DNA of 11,020 nt, from contig DAOVUR010000044.1 in assembly GCA_030632465.1 (NCBI GenBank), positions 1 through 11,020 of the forward strand. The letters are read 5' to 3'. The DNA comes from a bacterium (lineage in GTDB: Bacteria > Verrucomicrobiota > Kiritimatiellia > UBA8416 > CAMZLY01). Below the pieces are notes generated by a model. It was not told where the DNA came from and made no database searches. It saw nothing but the letters and a program-made list of their open reading frames with translations. The position numbers and the translations under genes are program-made. Of the stretch, positions 5,663 to 11,020 are shown in pieces; position 1 is the first letter of the stretch; the number at the start of each line of letters is the position of its first letter.

Positions 5663-6961
5663 TTATTTAATTTTTGCATTTTCAACAAGAAAGTCAAAAA
5701 CCTTACCTGTTCTAACTTCACCTTCAATACCAGCCTTTGCATCATCGCGTTTACCCAACTCCTCACGGAACTGCTCTGGTGTCATACGATACTGTACAGC
5801 CAACTGCTCGATTCTTGCTTCAACTTCCGAATCTTCTACAGCAATCTTCTCTACATCAGCAATAGAATCTACAATGTACCCTATCTTCACTCTATTATTA
5901 GCGTTCTGTACAGCATTGGTCATGATATCATCACGCTGTGCTTCAATATGCTCACGCTGTGCACCACGAGACGAAAGTTGATTAATCATTTCGCGCGCCT
6001 GAAGATTTGTTTCTTGCTCAACAATAGACTGAGGAAGATCAAATTTAGTCTTTTCTAGAAGAAACTTAGCGACTTCATTGTGCAGATGCGTCTTCTCACG
6101 CTGACGCGCAGAATCATCTAACTGCTCTTTGATCTTACCACGTAAATCATCCTCAGACTCGCAGCCGATATTTTTCAGCAACTCTTCATCGATTTCAGGC
6201 AGAACCTGTGCACGAATCCCTTTAACCTCAACATCATATACAGTGCTCTTGCCTGCAACTTCTTTTAGGTGATAATCCGCAGGGAAGACAACATCAACAA
6301 CCTTCTTGTCACCAATCTTAGAACCCAACAGACCATCTACCATACCTGGCAGATACTCAGGCTCACCCATCATAACCATGAAATCAGTGCCTTCAGCAAT
6401 TCCTGAACACTTCTCCCCTAACTCAATAAGTGGAGCTCCATCACAAGTAGCAGTATAATCGACACTTGCCAAATCATCCTTCTCCAAGCCACGATCAGTA
6501 ATCTCTTCAAACTTACCCATGTTTTTGAGCATACCAGTAACTTGTTCATCCACATCAGCATCAGTAACGTCGACCTTTTCTTCCTTGATAGAGATCTTTT
6601 TATACTTAGGCAGCTTGAATTCCGGCGCAACATCAAGAACAACATCAAACTTAAGACCATTAACCTTATCAAAATCTACACCAGTAATATCCACTACAGC
6701 AACTGGCTTGATATCTTTGGCAGCCAAAGCTTCATGATAAAACTTAGGCACCAAATCTTGACGCGCATCATCTTCAATCTGCTTCTTGAAACGCTTCTCT
6801 ACAATCTTTGCAGGTGCTTTACCCTTACGGAACCCAGGTATACTTGCGTGGGTAGAGTACGCACCAAGAACCTTCTCATAATCTGGAGCCACAATCTCTG
6901 CCGCAACATCTATATGCATAACCTTACGACACGAACCCATATCTTCAACTGATACTTTCAT
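5663..6961 (-). CDS. tig: Trigger factor, ribosome-bound chaperone and peptidyl-prolyl isomerase
   Basis: Trigger factor binds at the ribosome exit tunnel and shields nascent chains. At 432 residues it has the same length as the E. coli protein. The ribosome-docking signature G43-F-R-K46-G-K-A-P50 sits at the canonical position. A central FKBP-type PPIase domain (about 150-245) includes GDKKVVDVVFPADYHLKEVAGK. The C-terminal, helix-rich SurA-like arms (about 250-432) show the usual VxxE-xxNLxAR layout (IVEQETNLQAREMINQL). The Shine-Dalgarno AGGGGA lies 5 nt upstream of the ATG. The gene leads the tig-clpP-clpX run, a common bacterial arrangement that couples nascent-chain folding to ClpXP degradation. 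Cytoplasmic. There are no anomalies in the frame. Confidence 0.97.
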   Translation of the reverse strand: MKVSVEDMGSCRKVMHIDVAAEIVAPDYEKVLGAYSTHASIPGFRKGKAPAKIVEKRFKKQIEDDARQDLVPKFYHEALAAKDIKPVAVVDITGVDFDKVNGLKFDVVLDVAPEFKLPKYKKISIKEEKVDVTDADVDEQVTGMLKNMGKFEEITDRGLEKDDLASVDYTATCDGAPLIELGEKCSGIAEGTDFMVMMGEPEYLPGMVDGLLGSKIGDKKVVDVVFPADYHLKEVAGKSTVYDVEVKGIRAQVLPEIDEELLKNIGCESEDDLRGKIKEQLDDSARQREKTHLHNEVAKFLLEKTKFDLPQSIVEQETNLQAREMINQLSSRGAQREHIEAQRDDIMTNAVQNANNRVKIGYIVDSIADVEKIAVEDSEVEARIEQLAVQYRMTPEQFREELGKRDDAKAGIEGEVRTGKVFDFLVENAKIK

Positions 6962-6988
6962 TTACATCCCCTATTAAATATTAAAATT

Positions 6989-7017
6989 AATACAAATCTT
7001 TATTGTTAAAAATCCAA
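6989..7017 (-). promoter_or_regulatory. Possible promoter of the tig-clpP-clpX run
   Basis: On the minus strand TTGGAT (7017-7012) and TGTATT (6994-6989) are spaced 17 nt apart in AT-rich DNA 28 nt upstream of the tig start. Match to consensus is partial (3/6 and 4/6), so this is tentative. No CIRCE-like or other heat-shock operator was seen. Confidence 0.3.
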
Positions 7018-7037
7018 GCGAGAAGAATACCCCGATG

Positions 7038-7160
7038 GTCAGAAATTACCAGCTCAAATTTTGACTTTTTACATCATTTATACCTGAGCCGCCCATAAAA
7101 CTACCACTCCAAATGATCCCGCAGCTGCGGGATATCACTAAAACGGGAGATATTTCTGAC
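7038..7160. repeat. Nested inverted repeats between rho and tig (18-bp perfect palindrome at 7116-7133)
   Basis: An uninterrupted palindrome ATCCCGCAGCTGCGGGAT occupies 7116-7133. It lies between two 9-bp inverted arms, GTCAGAAAT (7038-7046) and ATTTCTGAC (7152-7160). No T-tract follows the palindrome on the minus strand, so it is not a typical intrinsic terminator for rho. It could be a small MITE, an operator for tig, or part of a rho 3' hairpin. The rest of the 227-nt gap holds only the weak tig promoter candidate. Confidence 0.55.
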
Positions 7161-7188
7161 TACTGAATTCCGACTATAGCCATCAGGA

Positions 7189-8862
7189 CTAATCCTTCAT
7201 AGACATAAGGAATTCAACATTACTACCGGTTTTCTTTAGACGATTGATAATCATCTCCATAGCCTCAACTGGCGGCACGCCACTAACAGCACGACGCAGT
7301 GTCCAGATACGACTTAACTCATCAGGATGCAACAGTAGTTCCTCCTTACGAGTACCAGACTTATCAATATTAATCGCCGGGAATACACGTTTCTCAACCA
7401 ATGAACGGTCAAGACAAAGCTCCATATTACCAGTACCTTTGAACTCCTCAAAAATAACATCGTCCATCCTGCTACCTGTATCAACCAAGGCCGTAGCAAT
7501 AATTGTAAGACTTCCACCATCTTCAATATTACGCGCAGCAGCAAAAAATCTTCTCGGTTTATGTAGAGCATTTGCATCAACACCACCAGAAAGGATCTTT
7601 CCGCTATGTGGTTGTATCGTATTATAGGCGCGCGCAAGACGCGTAACACTATCCAACAGGATAATAACATCTTTACCGCTCTCCACCATACGCTTAGACA
7701 TCTCAATCACCAACTCAGCAATCTGTACATGTCTTTCAGGTGTTTCATCAAAAGTAGAACTTAGAACATGCGCCTTAGTATTACGCTGCATATCCGTAAC
7801 CTCTTCAGGACGCTCATCAATTAGAAGCACAGTAAGATGCGCATCTGGATGATTAGCAGAAATACTGTTGGCCAACTGCTGCAACAAAACAGTCTTACCA
7901 GTACGTGGTGGAGCAACAATCAGACCACGCTGCCCAAAACCAATTGGCGTAAACATATCGACAACACGCATCGACATCTCTTTAGGGCCAGTTTCAAGAA
8001 TAATACGTTGATCAGGGAAAATAGGTGTTAAGTTTTCAAACGGAACCCTACGCTTCTTGCTGTCAATCTCTTCATCATTCACGCTATCAACACGCAACAA
8101 CGCAAAGAAACGTTCTTTCTCTTTAGGCTCTCTTATCTGTCCCTCTATAGTATCACCAGTACGAAGTGCAAATCGCCTTATCTGTGATGGAGAAACATAT
8201 ATATCCTCTGAACATGGTAGATAGTTCGTGTAAGATGATCTTAAAAAACCAAATCCATCAGGAAGAATTTCGATAACACCCTTAGTATGAATAGTTCCTG
8301 ACTTTCTTGCATGACATTTAAGAATTTCAAAAATAAGTTCATGCTTCTGTAAGGCGCCAAGTTCCACCAACCCCCAATCATTAGCCAACTTATCCAACTC
8401 AGGAACAGTCTGCTTTTGCAAGTCAAATAGATTGATAACTATACCTTCAGACTCGCCAGTTCCCTTACGCTCCTGCTGCTTATTTCCACCCTTACCTTTT
8501 TTATGGCCGCCATTTTTACCCTTTTTATCTTTATGGTGACGACTGTGCGGATGACGCTGCTTCTGTCCTGATCCATCCTTATTAGAATTGTTTTGCTTAG
8601 GCGCATCATTCTTCGGAGCATCATTGTTTTCACTCTCGTTCTTTGGCGCATCAGCTTTAGGAGCGTCAGCTTTGGGAGCGTCACTCTTTGGTGCGTCGTC
8701 TTTGGGAGCGTCAGCTTTTGGGGAATCACTCTGAGCCACATCCTTCGTAACAGGAGCCTTCTTAGGAGCACTCTTTCTTACTGTCTTTTTCTTAGGAGCG
8801 CTACTTTTAGGAGCATCACCTTCAGGATTATCAACTTTTACCTTATCATTATCTTCTGCCAT
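7189..8862 (-). CDS. rho: Transcription termination factor Rho with a long low-complexity N-terminal extension
   Basis: Rho is the hexameric RNA helicase/ATPase that ends transcription at unstructured C-rich RNA. The protein has 557 residues, against about 419 in E. coli. The extra length is residues 1-140: an acidic/Lys-Pro region with repeated xDAPK units (45-74 and 80-89), then a His/Lys/Gly-rich basic stretch (about 101-135). The Rho core follows: N-terminal helical domain (about 143-190), cold-shock RNA-binding domain with GFGFLRS (203-209) and YVSPSQIRRF (222-231), Walker A APPRTGKT (317-324), Walker B VIILLD (399-404), Q-loop region around SGGVDANALHKPRRFF, and the DKSGTRKEELL segment (500-510). 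GGAGAG sits 6 nt before the ATG. The start is 2 nt after coaE, so the two are co-transcribed. Extensions before the RNA-binding domain occur in several phyla and can add RNA affinity; that role is inferred here. Confidence 0.97.
   Translation of the reverse strand: MAEDNDKVKVDNPEGDAPKSSAPKKKTVRKSAPKKAPVTKDVAQSDSPKADAPKDDAPKSDAPKADAPKADAPKNESENNDAPKNDAPKQNNSNKDGSGQKQRHPHSRHHKDKKGKNGGHKKGKGGNKQQERKGTGESEGIVINLFDLQKQTVPELDKLANDWGLVELGALQKHELIFEILKCHARKSGTIHTKGVIEILPDGFGFLRSSYTNYLPCSEDIYVSPSQIRRFALRTGDTIEGQIREPKEKERFFALLRVDSVNDEEIDSKKRRVPFENLTPIFPDQRIILETGPKEMSMRVVDMFTPIGFGQRGLIVAPPRTGKTVLLQQLANSISANHPDAHLTVLLIDERPEEVTDMQRNTKAHVLSSTFDETPERHVQIAELVIEMSKRMVESGKDVIILLDSVTRLARAYNTIQPHSGKILSGGVDANALHKPRRFFAAARNIEDGGSLTIIATALVDTGSRMDDVIFEEFKGTGNMELCLDRSLVEKRVFPAINIDKSGTRKEELLLHPDELSRIWTLRRAVSGVPPVEAMEMIINRLKKTGSNVEFLMSMKD
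8596..8730 (-). repeat. 15-nt in-frame repeats coding xDAPK units in Rho
   Basis: Six consecutive five-codon units (x-D-A/S-P-K, residues 45-74, bases 8730-8641) and two more at residues 80-89 (8610-8596) give a degenerate 15-nt DNA repeat. Unit number is likely to vary between relatives by slippage without changing the frame. Confidence 0.85.
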
Positions 8863-8864
8863 CT

Positions 8865-9452
8865 CTATCTCTCCAAAATGTGCCGTAGCACTTTTCCTAC
8901 CTGTTTTTTTAACATTGAAACTGTTCCGTCATTAAAAATCACAAAATCAGCACGCTTCATCTTAGTCTCTACTGGTAATTGCGCCGATATGCGCCCTATT
9001 GCCTCTGACACCGTAAGATTTCTATCCTTTAACCTCTGTAGCTCTATATCTCTGCTACAAGCGACACAAACAATTGCGTCCCATCCATTTTCCATACCTG
9101 CTTCATAAAGCAATGGAATAACTACCGCTGCCGCACGATCACTGTCGTGTTCAGACAACCAAGACCCAAATAACTCCTCTACTGCCGGATGCACTAATCC
9201 ATTAAGAATAAGCCGTGCATCTTCATTAGCAAACACAAGCTTGCCAAGTTTTTGTCTGTCGATCTCTCCATCATCGGCAATAACACCATCCCCAAACTCT
9301 TCTTTAATCCGATTATAAACAGCTGTTCCAGACACCATTACACTGTGCGCCAAATCATCTGCATCACAAACAGGAACTCCTGCCGCAGAAAATATTTCGC
9401 CCACTAGACTCTTGCCGCAAGCAATACCGCCGGTAATAGCAATTCGTATCAT
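8865..9452 (-). CDS. coaE: Dephospho-CoA kinase
   Basis: This enzyme catalyses the last step of coenzyme A synthesis, phosphorylating the 3'-OH of dephospho-CoA with ATP. At 195 residues it has normal length. The P-loop is G8-G-I-A-C-G-K-S15. D30-A-D-D-L-A-H36 is the conserved substrate-side motif. VIPLLYEAGME is the lid-proximal 'PLLfE' block, and the C-terminal SAQLPVETKMKRADFVIFNDG matches the usual 'Q...e.K...AD.vI.N.G'. The N-terminus (MIRIAITGG) fixes the start at 9452, yet the bases just upstream on the minus strand (CCACTTCTACC) contain no recognisable Shine-Dalgarno. It is the first gene of the coaE-rho pair; as I recall, rho and coaE (yacE) are also adjacent in Chlamydia. Confidence 0.96.
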   Translation of the reverse strand: MIRIAITGGIACGKSLVGEIFSAAGVPVCDADDLAHSVMVSGTAVYNRIKEEFGDGVIADDGEIDRQKLGKLVFANEDARLILNGLVHPAVEELFGSWLSEHDSDRAAAVVIPLLYEAGMENGWDAIVCVACSRDIELQRLKDRNLTVSEAIGRISAQLPVETKMKRADFVIFNDGTVSMLKKQVGKVLRHILER

Positions 9453-9491
9453 GGTAGAAGTGGATTAATAATTTAGGGGTCAAATTGACGT

Positions 9492-9514
9492 AAAAAGTCT
9501 TCCTCAGACCTTTT
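9492..9514 (-). terminator. Weak candidate terminator downstream of hflKC
   Basis: On the minus strand AAAAGGTCT and AGACTTTTT (9 bp with one G-U pair) close a 5-nt loop (GAGGA). The U-tract is part of the stem and the stem has few GC pairs. It lies about 340 nt after hflC and about 40 nt before coaE, so it could equally be a 5' leader structure for coaE-rho. Confidence 0.25.
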
Positions 9515-9713
9515 GTTATTGAGAATTCATGTAAAATAGACTATTTCGGCTACAACTGTCAACCTATAATTTAAAAAAGAGCATTAACCAACTACTTCAG
9601 TTCTTTTGGTATGGTATTCTGCGGGAACCTTATACACCGAAGCAAGAGATATACCTCAAACAAGAGCTACTAGCATAGAAGCAATTATATCCCGAGCTTA
9701 ACTGCGTCATAAC

Positions 9714-9798
9714 TGTAGGGCTGGAACGGTTGAGCTTGCGAAACCTTCCCGCCGGGCCCGGCTGGAAGGCATCGTACCTCAGCCGTTCCAGCCCTACA
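9714..9798. repeat. 85-nt hairpin repeat (MITE/REP-like) between hflC and coaE
   Basis: The 21-nt arms 9714-9734 and 9778-9798 pair at all but one position, which becomes a G-U pair in one RNA orientation. The ends are TGTAGGGCTGGAACGG and its complement. Inside, CCTTCC (9744-9749) pairs with GGAAGG (9764-9769), and the centre is the perfect palindrome GCCGGGCCCGGC (9751-9762). It is far more GC-rich than the surrounding AT-rich spacer, which points to an inserted element. Its ends begin TGTAGGG, echoing the GTAGGGG ends of the palindrome pair in the transposase gene. Confidence 0.85.
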
Positions 9799-9850
9799 AT
9801 AAACAGATACATTCAGGGCTTGCCCAGAGGAGCATAATTACGCTCCACCC

Positions 9851-10825
9851 CTACTTCTTCGACTTCGTCATATCAACGCTCTTCAAATAACTAAACAGAT
9901 CACTATCAGTGGAAAGCACTAACGTTGTACCGTTATCCACAACCTTTTTATACGTCTCCATAGTTTTCAGAAACTGATAAAACTCAACAGAATCAGCATC
10001 TTGATTATACGCCTTTGAATATATCTCTGTAGCCTTTGCATCCGCAGTACCTTTAACTTCCTCGACCTTACGGTATGCTTCAGACTTAATTTTGCTTAAT
10101 TCACGCTCTTTGCTACCCAGAATTCGAGCAGCCTCACCATTACCCTCGGAGCGAAACCGTTCAGCAATCTGTAAGCGCTCGCTTATCATACGATCATAAA
10201 TTTTCGCACTTACACTCTCATTATAATTAATCCGCTTAAATCTGATATCCAGTAACTCTATGCCAAATACTTTCAGCTTCTCAACAGCAGCAGAGAAAAT
10301 CTCTTCTTCAACCAGCTTACGCCCTTTACTGATAGGCACCAAAGTTCCAACAACACTATTCGGCAACTCAGCAGATTCATCAACTAGTGGGTTACGCCCT
10401 TTTGTTGTTCGAATAATTTCGATCAACTCATGCTTAGCAACCGCATTTCTAGTCTCTGACCCAAGAATATCATTCAAGCGCGACTGTGCGCTCCTCTCAT
10501 CACGCAACCTTTTAAAATACTGTAACGAATCAACAATACGCCATCTAGCAAATGTATCTACCGATATATAAAGTTTATCCTTAGTAGGCATGTCTGTAGC
10601 TGTCCCGTCCCACTCCAGGATACGTTTCTCAATTCGATTAATCTTCTGTATAAAGGGAGTCTTCAAATGTAACCCAGCCGATGCTATAGGATCACCCACA
10701 GGATCACCGAACTGCGTAACAATCACCTGCTCAGTCTCTTGGACCACATATAACGAAGACCCAAGCAGAACAACCGCCACCAACACCAACAAAACCACTA
10801 TAGTTGAAACAAAGCTCTTCATCAT
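9851..10825 (-). CDS. hflC: HflC, SPFH/band-7 membrane protein (FtsH modulator)
   Basis: HflC pairs with HflK in a large membrane-anchored cage around the FtsH protease and modulates its access to membrane substrates. Of 324 residues, 5-27 form the N-terminal TM anchor. The SPFH domain follows: QETEQVIVTQFGDPV, then 'GLHLKTPFIQKINRIEKRILEWDG' (about 52-75), 'DTFARWRIVDSLQYFKRL' and 'LNDILGSETRNAVAKHELIEII'. A coiled coil rich in Glu/Lys/Arg (about 220-270: MISERLQIAERFRSEGNGEAARILGSKE) precedes a C-terminal 'FYQFLKTMETYKKV' block with TTLVLSTDSDLFSYL; these are typical HflC landmarks. ATG at 10825 overlaps the hflK TAA by one base (TAATG), with AAGGGG 8 nt upstream. A second Met follows at 10822. 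Confidence 0.95.
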   Translation of the reverse strand: MMKSFVSTIVVLLVLVAVVLLGSSLYVVQETEQVIVTQFGDPVGDPIASAGLHLKTPFIQKINRIEKRILEWDGTATDMPTKDKLYISVDTFARWRIVDSLQYFKRLRDERSAQSRLNDILGSETRNAVAKHELIEIIRTTKGRNPLVDESAELPNSVVGTLVPISKGRKLVEEEIFSAAVEKLKVFGIELLDIRFKRINYNESVSAKIYDRMISERLQIAERFRSEGNGEAARILGSKERELSKIKSEAYRKVEEVKGTADAKATEIYSKAYNQDADSVEFYQFLKTMETYKKVVDNGTTLVLSTDSDLFSYLKSVDMTKSKK

Positions 10826-11020
10826 TATCTTAACCCCTTCACATCATTTAATTGAAGTAGTGGCAAAACTGACTTTGCGTCACCATCAATAATATTTTTA
10901 GATTTAACATTCGCCAATACTTCCTGCATTGTCTCATGATAAATGCGAAGCTTTGTCACTTCCGGCGCTTTCAGATACTCAGATAATACTGCATTAAACC
11001 GAAGCGCATCACCTTCAGCC
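10825..11020 (-). CDS. hflK: HflK C-terminus, gene continues beyond the window
   Basis: The minus strand is open from the window edge to a TAA at 10827-10825, giving the last 64 residues of a protein that has no start codon inside the window. It reads AEGDALRFNAVLSEYLKAPEV, then TKLRIYHETMQEVLANVKSKNIID and ends VLPLLQLNDVKGLR. This matches the HflK C-terminal pattern: AxGdaxRF...yxkAPevTr.R.YlETMeevl...k..iid...vLP.L.L. Its stop overlaps the hflC start by one base, the usual hflK-hflC pairing. The TM anchor and SPFH domain would lie to the right of the window. Confidence 0.93.
   Translation of the reverse strand, partial: AEGDALRFNAVLSEYLKAPEVTKLRIYHETMQEVLANVKSKNIIDGDAKSVLPLLQLNDVKGLR

Larger units (their letters stand above)
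9453..9850. other. 398-nt gene-free spacer between hflC and coaE
   Basis: It holds the strong hairpin repeat at 9714-9798, a weaker hairpin at 9492-9514 and no convincing gene. On the plus strand one frame runs from 9535 to 9837 with a single TAG (9676-9678) and no in-frame ATG; its right half is the hairpin repeat itself. The left part reads plausibly as protein (for example FFWYGILREPYTPKQE near 9602-9649) but I recognise no family. It may be a decayed gene fragment or chance. I found no convincing coaE promoter. Confidence 0.5.

Noticed and set aside
5471..6058. 195-codon plus-strand frame opposite clpP and tig
   Set aside because: It lies antisense to two well-conserved genes and across the hairpin repeat, with no recognisable motif.
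7116..7133. Intrinsic terminator of rho
   Set aside because: The stem is strong but no T-tract follows on the minus strand, and the spacing from the rho stop (about 55 nt) is not decisive; listed as a palindrome instead.
8593..9108. 171-codon plus-strand frame opposite rho and coaE
   Set aside because: It is produced by the repetitive Rho N-terminal codons read on the other strand, plus antisense coaE.
9630..9812. 60-codon minus-strand frame with VGLERLRYDAFQPGPAGRF
   Set aside because: Most of it is a translation of the hairpin repeat at 9714-9798; it lacks a ribosome binding site and such peptides arise wherever the repeat occurs.

Overview
The window looks like part of a chromosome from a moderate-to-low GC, Gram-negative-type bacterium. 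The genes fit the PVC superphylum (Chlamydiae, Verrucomicrobia, Lentisphaerae, Kiritimatiellae, Planctomycetes), although no single marker proves it. The support is tig-clpP-clpX in one run, coaE directly followed by rho (as I recall, both neighbourhoods also occur in Chlamydia), hflK-hflC, a Rho with a long low-complexity N-terminal extension, and a small 'DGAEQL' P-loop ATPase of a type I associate with planctomycete-like genomes. Apart from the transposase gene at the left edge, every gene is on the minus strand, so the order of transcription runs from high to low coordinates.

Right to left: the 3' end of hflK (10825-11020) overlaps hflC by one base (TAATG). A roughly 400-base gene-free stretch follows, holding a strong 85-base hairpin repeat. 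Next comes coaE-rho (9452-7189, 2 nt apart). A 227-base gap with an 18-bp perfect palindrome leads into tig-clpP-clpX (6961-3670), which ends in a clear rho-independent terminator (3573-3612). A second hairpin repeat separates tig from clpP. Together these are housekeeping genes for protein quality control (trigger factor, ClpXP, the HflKC modulators of FtsH), transcription termination (Rho) and CoA synthesis.

Left of the terminator is a tightly packed four-gene minus-strand cluster (3496-491). It encodes a degenerate cupin, a six-TM protein with two DUF3592-like repeats and a C-terminal arrestin-like sandwich, a stand-alone arrestin-like protein, and a small P-loop ATPase. Adjacent genes are 2 nt apart or overlap by 1 nt (TGATG). 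The function is unknown, and this is the best candidate here for an undescribed system.

At the left edge a REP-associated tyrosine transposase (RAYT, Y1_Tnp family) enters from outside and ends 8 nt from the end of the ATPase gene, in convergent orientation. An inverted pair of REP-like palindromes lies in frame inside this transposase gene. With the two other dispersed hairpin repeats, this suggests a genome seeded with REP/MITE-type elements.
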